A stretch of 11,847 nt of DNA from Candidatus Rokuibacteriota bacterium (GTDB lineage: Bacteria > Methylomirabilota > Methylomirabilia > Rokubacteriales > CSP1-6), in assembly GCA_016179165.1 (NCBI GenBank), contig JACORX010000116.1:1-11847 (forward strand), written 5' to 3'. This document shows positions 6,753 through 11,847 of this stretch, in pieces. The stretch's first letter is position 1, and each line of letters starts with the position of its first letter. The position numbers were made by a program, and so were the translations under genes. The notes beneath the pieces are model-generated. The model was given only the letters and a program-made list of their open reading frames with translations, ran no database searches and was not told the origin of the DNA.

Positions 6753-6796
6753 GACAGCGAAGCCCCGGTCGATGATCCAACCGGGGCTTCGCTGTC
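6753..6796 (-). terminator. Perfect 17-bp inverted repeat between Tim44-domain and AhpD-like genes
   Basis: GACAGCGAAGCCCCGGT at 6753-6769 is exactly reverse-complemented at 6780-6796 around a 10-nt loop. It begins 18 nt after the Tim44-domain stop and ends 22 nt before the next start codon, just ahead of that gene's GAGGAG site. No T tract follows on the minus strand. It could be an I-shaped terminator, an RNA-stabilising stem that sets the relative level of the two genes, or, as DNA, a protein-binding palindrome. Confidence 0.6.
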
Positions 6797-6814
6797 TCGA
6801 AAGTCAGGCGGGAG

Positions 6815-7768
6815 CTAGCCCTGCTGGATGGCGCTGAGCCTCCAGGCATTGGGTCCGACAGGCCGCACGAACGTCCAGTACTCCTCGAACTTCACGGGCT
6901 CGGTGCGGCTGCCCTCCACGACCTGTCCGGAGCGCTCCTCGACCGTGTAATCGAGGAGGCTCGCCAGAAAGTGGACCGTGACGTAGTCCTGGCCGTTCTC
7001 CTGCCAGGCCTCGGTAACGGCAACCGAGCGCACCGCGATGTTGTCGAGCCGGTTGATCCGTCCCTGGCCGCGGAGGCGGTCGCAGTCCTTCTGGAGCGTG
7101 GCGGCCATCTCTGGGGTGATCGAGGCCGACGCCTGGCTCATGTCCCGCGCCATCCACGCCGCCTGCACGCGGAAGAAGATATCCGAGGCGGGGTCGCCGA
7201 AGCGCGCGGGGTCAAAGCTCGAGTCCATCTGACGGATGTGGCTCACGCCGCGATCGAGTTCGCTCGGGCCCGTGTCCACGGCCTCCGCCTGGTACATCTG
7301 GAGCTGTGGCTGAGCCTGCGGTTGGCTTCCGCCATAGCCCTGACCGTAGCTCGGCGCGGGGTGGGTCGCTACCTGGCGGTTCTTCATCATCCTGTAGAGG
7401 AGGAAGATGCCGCCCCCGATCAGGAGGATCTCCATGAGGCCGAGGCCGCCGCCCATGCCGCCACCCATGCCGCCGCCGAAGAGCATGCTGCCCAGGAGCC
7501 CGCCGAGCGCGAAGCCGGCCAAGCCGCCCATCAGGCCCGCGCCCCAACCCGAGCGCTGCGGCTGGGGCTGCTGGAATGACGAGGGCGGAGTGGAAGGCTG
7601 GGTCGGTTTCGCGGGACTCTGCGAAGGACGCGCGGGAGACGAATAGCTGCGCGATCCCCGGCTGCCGCCTGAGCTGCCGCCGCCGGCCCGGGCCCACGCA
7701 TCTGTGACGAGTAAGAGCGGAGCGAATGCGACGACTACTAGACACGCAATCGCGAGGAATCGCTTCAT
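6815..7768 (-). CDS. Tim44-like domain protein, signal peptide plus Gly-rich membrane region
   Basis: The 317-residue protein has a signal peptide (1-26, cleavage likely after AWA), a Gly/Ser/Pro/Gln-rich low-complexity stretch (28-75), a glycine-rich hydrophobic region (79-108) and a clear membrane helix (about 111-128, LMEILLIGGGIFLLYRMM). The C-terminal 145 residues, from SELDRGVSHIRQMD onward, carry the Tim44-like fold; FDPARFGDPASDIFFRVQAAWMARD is typical of bacterial members, and YWTFVRP near the end is also usual. Mitochondrial Tim44 tethers the import motor, but the role of the bacterial forms is not established; these proteins are probably inner-membrane anchored with the domain exposed. 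ATG at 7766-7768 has GGGAG about 8 nt upstream. A promoter lies at 7838-7869. The protein is not next to mscL, secretion or lipid genes that might hint at function. Confidence 0.88.
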   Translation of the reverse strand: MKRFLAIACLVVVAFAPLLLVTDAWARAGGGSSGGSRGSRSYSSPARPSQSPAKPTQPSTPPSSFQQPQPQRSGWGAGLMGGLAGFALGGLLGSMLFGGGMGGGMGGGLGLMEILLIGGGIFLLYRMMKNRQVATHPAPSYGQGYGGSQPQAQPQLQMYQAEAVDTGPSELDRGVSHIRQMDSSFDPARFGDPASDIFFRVQAAWMARDMSQASASITPEMAATLQKDCDRLRGQGRINRLDNIAVRSVAVTEAWQENGQDYVTVHFLASLLDYTVEERSGQVVEGSRTEPVKFEEYWTFVRPVGPNAWRLSAIQQG

Positions 7769-7837
7769 TGAGTTTTCTCCCTTTGGGGGTTTCGCCCCTT
7801 GGACCCCAGGCTCTCACAGCCCCGGTGCCACGGCCAC

Positions 7838-7869
7838 AGTATAGACTACGTTTGGGTGCGCGCTGTCAA
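7838..7869 (-). promoter_or_regulatory. Putative sigma70-type promoter of the Tim44-domain gene
   Basis: On the minus strand a perfect TTGACA (plus-strand 7864-7869) and TATACT (7838-7843; 5 of 6) are separated by 20 bp, longer than the optimal 17. The stop codon of sua5 (7866-7868) lies within the -35 box. Transcription would start near 7830, giving a leader of about 60 nt that contains a small GGGG-CGAAA-CCCC stem (7785-7798). Confidence 0.5.
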
Positions 7870-8855
7870 GAGGCCGCCCGGCGCAGCCTGTCCATGATGG
7901 TAAGGCCGAGGCCCTCCGGGGGGACGGCCTCGACGAAGATGCCCTCGACTCCGGTCGAGTCGAGCTCACGGAGGACCGCGAAGAGGTCGCGGGCATAGGC
8001 TTCGAGGTCGCCGGGCATGGTCCTCACCCGGAACCCCGGGCCATCAAGGGAGACGCGGCGCTGGGCCATGAGGGCCACGGGCCTGCCGGCCTCCAGCCAC
8101 GGGGCAACCGCCACCTCCCCCGCTCCGCGCTCGACGATGATGACCTGGGCGCGGGGGGCATAGTGGCGGTAGCGGAGCCCCGGTGAGCGCCCCGCGGCCT
8201 CCAGGTCGTCGCCCTTGAGCACGGCCACCTCGCCGAGGCAGTCCCTCAGCTGCTCGAGCGTCACGCCGCCGGGTCTCAGCAGCATGGGCGGCTCAGTGGT
8301 CATGTCGAGGACGGTGGATTCGATACCGACCGGAGTCGGCCCGCCGTCCAGGATCAGCTCGATGCGGCCGTCGAGGTCTTCCCACACATGCTCGGCACGA
8401 GTCGGGCTCGGCCGGCCCGAACGGTTGGCCGAGGGCGCGGCGATGGGGCGCCCGCTCGCCTCGATCAGCGCGAGCGCCACGGGGTGGGACGGCACGCGCG
8501 CGGCCACAGTCTCCAGCCCACCCGTGGTGATGAGCGGCACCGCACCGGCACGCGGCAGGACGAGGGTCAGGGGCCCGGGCCAGAAGCGCGCGGCGGCATC
8601 CCGCGCGCGGGGCGGCACGCGCGCCGCCACGCTTTCAAGCGCGGCCGCGTCCCCTAGGTGGACGATCAGCGGGTTGCCCTGCGGCCGCTCCTTGGCTTCG
8701 AAGATGCGCGCGACCGCGGGGGCGGACAGCGCGTCGGCGCCGAGCCCATAGACGGTCTCGGTCGGGAAGGCGACGAGCCCTCCCGCGCGGATCACCTCCG
8801 CCCCACGCCGGACTCCCGGCTCATCGGCCTTGAGGAAGAGCGTGCGCATGGACAT
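7866..8855 (-). CDS. sua5: L-threonylcarbamoyladenylate synthase, Sua5 type (YrdC plus Sua5 domains)
   Basis: The enzyme makes L-threonylcarbamoyl-AMP from threonine, bicarbonate and ATP, the first step of the universal t6A37 tRNA modification. From ATG at 8853-8855 it has 329 residues, the two-domain Sua5 length rather than the short TsaC form. Visible YrdC landmarks are FPTETVYGLG (30-39), K55 and R57 in AKERPQGNPL (KxR), WPGPLT (92-97) and S142-A-N144 (SxN). The linker GLRYRHYAP (226-234) that covers the active site and a C-terminal Sua5 domain (about 237-329) follow. A second ATG two codons later is equally possible; the frame extends to 8954 but that stretch translates into repeat-derived sequence and overlaps the intergenic control region. 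No strong ribosome site is visible. The Tim44-domain gene follows after a gap that holds its own promoter. Confidence 0.95.
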   Translation of the reverse strand: MSMRTLFLKADEPGVRRGAEVIRAGGLVAFPTETVYGLGADALSAPAVARIFEAKERPQGNPLIVHLGDAAALESVAARVPPRARDAAARFWPGPLTLVLPRAGAVPLITTGGLETVAARVPSHPVALALIEASGRPIAAPSANRSGRPSPTRAEHVWEDLDGRIELILDGGPTPVGIESTVLDMTTEPPMLLRPGGVTLEQLRDCLGEVAVLKGDDLEAAGRSPGLRYRHYAPRAQVIIVERGAGEVAVAPWLEAGRPVALMAQRRVSLDGPGFRVRTMPGDLEAYARDLFAVLRELDSTGVEGIFVEAVPPEGLGLTIMDRLRRAAS

Positions 8856-8884
8856 GGGGGCCGACCCTACCGGAGAGAGGCCCT

Positions 8885-8926
8885 GGAGGCAAGCCGACAG
8901 GAGGCAGGCCGACGCTTGGCAGCGTC
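8885..8926. promoter_or_regulatory. Direct and inverted repeats in the divergent sua5/lipoprotein region
   Basis: Two direct copies, GGAGGCAAGCCGAC (8885-8898) and GGAGGCAGGCCGAC (8900-8913), repeat with a 15-bp period and one mismatch. Overlapping the end of the second copy is the inverted repeat GACGCT-TGGC-AGCGTC (8911-8926). A weak forward promoter can be drawn as TTGGCA (8916-8921), 18 bp, TAGCGT (8940-8945), with its -35 inside the inverted repeat. The 110-bp space separates the divergent sua5 and small-lipoprotein starts, so regulator binding here could affect both. Confidence 0.4.
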
Positions 8927-8952
8927 CCGGCCGTTCGCCTAGCGTGTGTGAC

Positions 8953-8959
8953 AAGGAGG
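8953..8959 (+). promoter_or_regulatory. Very strong ribosome binding site of the small lipoprotein
   Basis: AAGGAGG is a full-length anti-Shine-Dalgarno match, followed by the AT-rich 6-nt spacer ATATAC and ATG at 8966-8968. It is the best ribosome site in the window and the main reason for calling the following 32-codon frame a gene. Confidence 0.7.
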
Positions 8960-8965
8960 ATATAC

Positions 8966-9064
8966 ATGATCAACCGACTGATCGCTCTGCTTGCCGCCCT
9001 GTTTCTGGCCGCCTGCCGCTTTTTCAACCGCCTGCCACTCCGAGGAGCTCGACTTCGAAGATGA
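8966..9064 (+). CDS. Small 32-residue lipoprotein (entericidin-like signal region)
   Basis: ATG at 8966 opens a 32-codon frame ending with TGA at 9062-9064. The product starts MINRLIALLAALFLAAC: a charged N-region, a hydrophobic core and a lipobox L14-A15-A16-C17, so lipidation at Cys17 and membrane anchoring are predicted. The mature part is only 16 residues, RFFNRLPLRGARLRR after the Cys, very basic and with a diphenylalanine. Tiny lipoproteins of the entericidin type have similar signal regions, but the mature part does not match what I know of them. The last 41 nt overlap the 3' end of the FKBP gene on the other strand, so the C-terminus could be a truncated or overwritten tail. The start context is excellent; the promoter is weak. 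Arg at +2 favours outer-membrane sorting under E. coli rules. Confidence 0.55.
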   Translation: MINRLIALLAALFLAACRFFNRLPLRGARLRR

Positions 9065-9380
9065 GCGTGGCGCCGGGCGGGATCACGCCGCCCGCGCCGC
9101 GCTCGCCATAGCCTAGGTGCGCCGGGATGATGAGCTTGCGCTTGCCGCCCACCTTCATCGTGCCCACGCCCTCGTCCCAGCCCTTGATCACGCGCCCCTT
9201 GCCGATCGGAAAGGCGAACGGCTCGCCGCGGTCCACCGAGCTGTCGAACTTCTGGCCGCTCTTGAGCCACCCCGTGTAGTGCACGCTGACCGTGTCGCCC
9301 GGCTTGGGTCCTGCCCCGGTACCCGCGGCGATCTCGACGTACTCGAGCCCGCTGGCCGTCTGGATAACCTCCTCGTCCAT
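9024..9380 (-). CDS. FKBP-type peptidyl-prolyl cis-trans isomerase
   Basis: A single-domain FKBP of 118 residues that catalyses cis-trans isomerisation of Xaa-Pro bonds. There is no signal peptide, so it is cytosolic. All pocket residues of human FKBP12 are present with a constant offset of nine: Y35, F45, D46, F55, V64, I65, W68, Y91 and F108 (for Y26, F36, D37, F46, V55, I56, W59, Y82, F99). The family motifs VHYTGWL, GQKFDSS, VIKGWDEG, IPAHLGYGERGAGGVIPP and FEVELL are intact. ATG at 9378-9380 follows AGGAGG by about 10 nt. A TATGAT -10-like box (plus 9405-9410) sits just upstream, without a good -35. Its 3' end overlaps the convergent small lipoprotein by 41 nt, and no terminator is visible there. 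Confidence 0.96.
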   Translation of the reverse strand: MDEEVIQTASGLEYVEIAAGTGAGPKPGDTVSVHYTGWLKSGQKFDSSVDRGEPFAFPIGKGRVIKGWDEGVGTMKVGGKRKLIIPAHLGYGERGAGGVIPPGATLIFEVELLGVAGG

Positions 9381-9404
9381 CGTCGGGAGTCCCTCCTGAC
9401 CGGC

Positions 9405-9410
9405 ATCATA
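9405..9410 (-). promoter_or_regulatory. Possible -10 box of the FKBP gene
   Basis: TATGAT (5 of 6 consensus) on the minus strand ends 25 nt before the FKBP ATG, which would give a leader of about 18 nt containing the AGGAGG ribosome site. No recognisable -35 hexamer lies 16-18 bp upstream, so this is a weak call. Confidence 0.3.
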
Positions 9411-9499
9411 GCGCGATCACGCTCGTCTTCGATGGGGACGATGTCCGCCTCGACGTGGTCCAGGAGCACGAGGCGTGAGAGCGCCCCAGCAGCGCGGCC

Positions 9500-10138
9500 T
9501 TAGCGAGTGCGGCGGCCGACCAGCGCCGCCTCCACCGAGCGGCGGTCCGCGCGCGTGAGTGCGCGCGCCATGGCGGGCGTCAGCAACTTCGTGTGCGGGA
9601 TGTCGACCAGGTACTCGGGGATCCACCAGAGGGCCTTGTCGGAGGTCATCCACCCCGGGTGCACCCGGTCGAATCGCGCGAGGTTGACCGGCTGCGAGAA
9701 CGTGCGGAGCGTCCGCCGCCCCCGCAGGTCGACGTAGCCCTCGAAGTAGCTCATCGCCAGCTCCCGGAGGCCCCGGTACACGGGCTCGCGGTAGCGCAGC
9801 CCCGAGTAGTTCGACTTGGCGACGGCGCCCCAGCGGCCGCACCGGCTGAAGACGGCGATGACGTGGTCGGTGTCGTCCGGGACGGATTCGAAATCAAGGA
9901 GCAGCGGCGGGTAGCCCAGCACCCGGAGCGCCGCGGCAGCGAAGATGGCGCCCTCGAGGCAGTGCGCCGTGCGCTCGCGCAGCACGCGGCGCGGGGACCA
10001 CGCCGTGTCCGCGATGTGGTACGGCATGGAGTCGAGCAGGTCCTGCACGCCGCTCGGGGTCTTGAGCCCGCAGAGAATCCGCAGCTCGCGCGGCGTGAAG
10101 CCCGGGGGCTTCTCCGCGACGCCGCGCGCTTTTCTCAA
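9500..10138 (-). CDS. Transglutaminase-like superfamily protein of unknown function
   Basis: The likely protein is 212 residues from a TTG start at 10136-10138, which overlaps the TGA of the upstream gene as TTGA; GGTGA 5 nt upstream is a modest ribosome site. An open frame continues to 10648 but runs under the upstream gene and translates into Arg-rich shadow sequence. A papain/transglutaminase-type catalytic triad can be proposed: C60 in ERTAHCLEGAIFAAAAL, H92 in DDTDHVIAVF and N110 in AVAKSNYSGL, with the Cys at the N-end of a helix as the fold requires. A long conserved-looking C-terminal part (YREPVYRGLRELAMSYFEGYV) follows. I recall similar hypothetical proteins from diverse soil bacteria but no assigned reaction; a cysteine peptidase, transglutaminase or inactive binding fold are all open. 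No signal peptide, so probably cytosolic. Confidence 0.78.
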   Translation of the reverse strand: MRKARGVAEKPPGFTPRELRILCGLKTPSGVQDLLDSMPYHIADTAWSPRRVLRERTAHCLEGAIFAAAALRVLGYPPLLLDFESVPDDTDHVIAVFSRCGRWGAVAKSNYSGLRYREPVYRGLRELAMSYFEGYVDLRGRRTLRTFSQPVNLARFDRVHPGWMTSDKALWWIPEYLVDIPHTKLLTPAMARALTRADRRSVEAALVGRRTR

Positions 10139-10704
10139 TGAGTCACCGGAGGCTCGGCGTGAGCCGGGGGCGACTCGCCCGGTATACCGGTGAACCGCTC
10201 CCGCAGCGTCATCCAGAGCTCGAGCCGCGGCCAAGCCGGCTCGGCGACGTAGCGCTGGCGGGCGGGATCGATCCACGGGTTGGGGAAGAACACCGTCAAC
10301 ATCTGCTCGCCCCGCCCGTTCCACATCCGGAAACCCCAGGAGCTCGCGCGGCCGCCGCGGTCGAGGTTGCGGAAGAAGGCCGCCCGCGCGCACCGGCGCC
10401 ACTCGGCAAGCTCGGGAGGCGTCGGCAGGCTCGAGCTTCCGCGGTGGGGGCCGATGCACAGGTGGAAGTGCCAGGATTCGCTGCCGCCCACCTGCACCGT
10501 CACGTAGCCGTCGAGGATCCCAATCGTGGGCTTCTCGGCGAAGCGCCCCTCGAACACGGCGCCCTCGATGCAGGGGCCGAAGATCACGTCCCGCCAGTGC
10601 GTCTCGAACATCTCCCGGAGGAGCGCCAGCAGCGCGGGCTCCGAGCACTCGACGTCGAAGTACTCGGTGCGCGTGCCGTCGAGGTTGGCCTGCGCTGACG
10701 TCAT
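10135..10704 (-). CDS. Conserved hypothetical protein with WHFHLCIGPH motif, coupled to transglutaminase-like gene
   Basis: A 189-residue protein from ATG at 10702-10704, with GGTGGAG about 7 nt upstream; the in-frame GTG at 10714-10716 is part of that site and less likely as a start. Striking segments are IFGPCIEGAVFEGRF (41-55), GILDGYVTV (62-70), W78-H-F-H-L-C-I-G-P-H87, RRCARAAFFRNL (103-114) and SWGFRMWNGRGEQMLTVFFPNPW (122-144). The spaced His and Cys residues (H79, H81, C83, H87) could bind a metal, though this is inference. It resembles a conserved hypothetical (DUF-type) family whose name I cannot give with confidence. There are no membrane segments or signal peptide. Its stop overlaps the start of the transglutaminase-like gene, so the two are made together and probably act together. 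Confidence 0.75.
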   Translation of the reverse strand: MTSAQANLDGTRTEYFDVECSEPALLALLREMFETHWRDVIFGPCIEGAVFEGRFAEKPTIGILDGYVTVQVGGSESWHFHLCIGPHRGSSSLPTPPELAEWRRCARAAFFRNLDRGGRASSWGFRMWNGRGEQMLTVFFPNPWIDPARQRYVAEPAWPRLELWMTLRERFTGIPGESPPAHAEPPVTH

Positions 10705-10981
10705 GGGCGACTCCACCGGGCTACGACCTGAGGCCCGGCAGCGACGGGAACAGCTCCGACCCGCCGAAGCCGCACCTCACCGGAACGTAGAGCACCGACG
10801 GCCTGCCCTTGGCGCCCTTGGGAAGTTCGCCGCGCCCCGGCGCCGGCCCGGCCGGCAGCACGTCACCCGCACCGGCGTCAGCGAGCGGATCATCCGGTAC
10901 TCCTTTCGGATCAGCGAGGTGGAAGGCCAAGGCACCGTAGCACCGTTGCGGGTCGAGGCGTAACCGCCCCGGCCCGAGCGG
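10705..10981. other. Intergenic region upstream of the coupled pair
   Basis: About 280 bp lack a convincing gene. On the minus strand a 38-codon frame (10777-10893) starts at ATG 10891-10893 behind a good AGGAG at 6-nt spacing, but its product is Arg/Pro-rich and unlike a natural protein. A 69-codon frame (10721-10930) ending GRPSVLYVPVRCGFGGSELF overlaps it in another phase. Joined by a frameshift the two could be a decayed gene. No clear promoter boxes are visible for the coupled pair. Confidence 0.4.
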
Positions 10982-11125
10982 TCATCGCCTGACCGAGATC
11001 CGCGGCGACGGCAGCCCGACGTGGATGTGCGCGCCCGACGCGGAGCCTCGCACGGCGCCCCAGGAGGCGATGAAGGGGATGCGGGCCGCGCGCAGGTAGT
11101 CCATCAGCGCCCGGGGAACGATCAC
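10982..11125 (-). pseudogene. Short ORF with HIH motif, possible remnant of a cell-wall peptidase-like C-terminus
   Basis: A 47-codon frame starts with GTG at 11123-11125, overlapping the TGA of the enolase-superfamily gene as GTGA, and stops at 10982-10984. The product contains YLRAARIPFIASWGAVRGSA followed by SGAHIHVGLPSPRI. The G-HIHVG-PSPR ending looks like the C-terminal zinc-site strand of M15-like peptidases and of some larger secreted proteins, but it is far too short to fold as such a domain. It is either the 3' remnant of a longer gene whose front was lost when it became joined to the enolase gene, or a coupled mini-gene. Upstream, the same phase stays open to 11500 under the enolase gene but only as shadow sequence. 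Ribosome site weak. Confidence 0.35.
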
Positions 11126-11847
11126 CGCTGGCGGGGCGGATGGGCCCGCACGGTCGCTTCGTTGACCTCCGTGCCCCAGCCCGGGCCTGTCGGCAGGCTC
11201 ATGTGGCCGTCCTTGATGGCGGGCTTCACGGTCACGAGGTCGTCGTGCCAGGGCACCGTGTCGGGATCGGTCTCCATGATGCGCAGGTTGGGCACGACGG
11301 CGCAGAAGTGGGCGCTCATCATCGTCGCGAGCGGGCCGTAGAAGTTGTGCGGAGCGACGTTGATCTCGTACGTGTCCGCCATGTTGGCGATCTTGACCGA
11401 CTCCCCCACCCCGTTCCACGGCGTGTCGATGATCGCCACGTCCACGGAGTAGTTCTCGAAGTACGGCCGATAGTCCCGCCGCCCGAACAGGCTCTCGCAC
11501 GAGGCGACGGGCATGGGCGCGCGGCTTCGGATGTACTGGAGCGCCTTCGGGTCCCGCGTGTCCAGCTCCATCCAGAGGAGATCGAAGGGCTCCATCGCGC
11601 GCGCCATCTTCACGAAGCCTTCCGTCTTGTAGTTGAAGTTGAGGTCCACCATGATGTCCACGTCCGGCCCCGCGCCCTCGCGGAAGGCGGCCAGCTGCTC
11701 CTGGATGGCCTTGATCACGTAGCGGTCGGGGTTCAGCTCGGGAAAGCCTTCGGCCGCGCGGGCGAAGCCCGGGGCGTAGTTGCGCGGGCTCTCCCCGAAG
11801 ATCAGCACGTTGGTCTTGAGCCCCGTGTAGCCCTTGGCGACCACTTC
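11122..11847 (-). CDS. Enolase-superfamily (mandelate racemase/galactonate dehydratase-like) enzyme, C-terminal part
   Basis: The gene runs off the right edge; about 241 codons plus the TGA at 11122-11124 are present, of a usual 370-400. The barrel domain is visible. Counting from the Val at 11844: K10 in GLKTN at the second strand, metal ligands D67 (MVDLNFNY), E93 (WMELD) and E117 (ASCESLFG), spaced 26 and 24 residues as in this superfamily, and the general base H166 in APHNFYGPL. MSAHFCAVVPN and the C-terminal GPGWGTEVNEATV are also characteristic. The Lys-x-Asn pattern and HNFYGPL favour sugar-acid dehydratase branches (galactonate dehydratase-like) over classic mandelate racemase, but the specificity cannot be set without the N-terminal capping domain. 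Dehydration of an aldonic acid would give a 2-keto-3-deoxy acid. A 47-codon ORF overlaps its stop. Confidence 0.9.
   Translation of the reverse strand, partial: EVVAKGYTGLKTNVLIFGESPRNYAPGFARAAEGFPELNPDRYVIKAIQEQLAAFREGAGPDVDIMVDLNFNYKTEGFVKMARAMEPFDLLWMELDTRDPKALQYIRSRAPMPVASCESLFGRRDYRPYFENYSVDVAIIDTPWNGVGESVKIANMADTYEINVAPHNFYGPLATMMSAHFCAVVPNLRIMETDPDTVPWHDDLVTVKPAIKDGHMSLPTGPGWGTEVNEATVRAHPPRQR

Noticed and set aside
9381..9499. Protein-like phrase LVLLDHVEADIVPIEDERDR in the gap upstream of the FKBP gene
   Set aside because: The frame continues into the FKBP gene as an Arg-rich shadow and has no start site of its own; too short to support a gene.
10777..10893. 38-codon minus-strand frame with a good AGGAG site
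   Set aside because: The product is almost entirely Arg, Pro, Gly and Ala, typical of a chance GC-rich frame; kept only as a note in the intergenic entry.
1..11847. CRISPR array, transposase, toxin-antitoxin or phage-defence genes
   Set aside because: I looked for regularly spaced repeats, DDE/serine recombinase motifs and known defence domains and saw none; the window is ordinary metabolic and housekeeping DNA apart from the items listed.

Overview
The window is GC-rich (about two thirds G+C by eye) and densely coded. Several genes start with GTG or TTG. A lipobox, two Sec signal peptides and a tripartite TRAP uptake system point to a Gram-negative bacterium. The mix of an ABC peptide-type binding protein, a TRAP transporter, an HpaI-type aldolase and an enolase-superfamily dehydratase is typical of metabolically broad soil lineages. 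Rokubacteria/Methylomirabilota or a betaproteobacterium are my guesses; no rRNA or other marker here settles it.

Layout. Plus strand: the 3' end of an ABC solute-binding protein gene (1-704); a 434-bp gap with a strong hairpin and a textbook sigma70-type promoter (957-985); then a compact TRAP operon of binding protein (1139-2176), small permease (2197-2790) and large permease (2803-4101). A probable bidirectional terminator (4197-4223) lies midway between this operon and the convergent minus-strand block.

Minus strand, read from right to left: an enolase-superfamily (sugar-acid dehydratase-like) gene running off the right edge (11122-11847), with a 47-codon ORF overlapping its stop (10982-11125); two translationally coupled genes of unknown role, a conserved hypothetical with a WHFHLCIGPH motif (10135-10704) and a transglutaminase-like protein (9500-10138); an FKBP prolyl isomerase (9024-9380); Sua5/YrdC, for tRNA t6A synthesis (7866-8855); a secreted or membrane Tim44-domain protein (6815-7768); an AhpD-like peroxidase-related enzyme (6152-6730); a possible small ORF (5904-6104) coupled to exonuclease III (5143-5907); and an HpcH/HpaI aldolase (4315-5079). 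One very short plus-strand gene, a 32-residue lipoprotein with an excellent ribosome binding site (8966-9064), sits between sua5 and the FKBP gene and overlaps the latter's 3' end.

Functional themes. Most central genes are housekeeping or stress genes (DNA repair, tRNA modification, protein folding, peroxide handling). The TRAP transporter, the HpaI aldolase and the enolase-superfamily dehydratase could together import, dehydrate and cleave an organic or sugar acid, but they are not in one operon, so this is inference only. I found no CRISPR array, rRNA, tRNA, insertion sequence or recognisable defence system. The least explained items are the coupled pair at 9500-10704, the small lipoprotein, the 66-codon ORF before exonuclease III, and a perfect 17-bp inverted repeat at 6753-6796.
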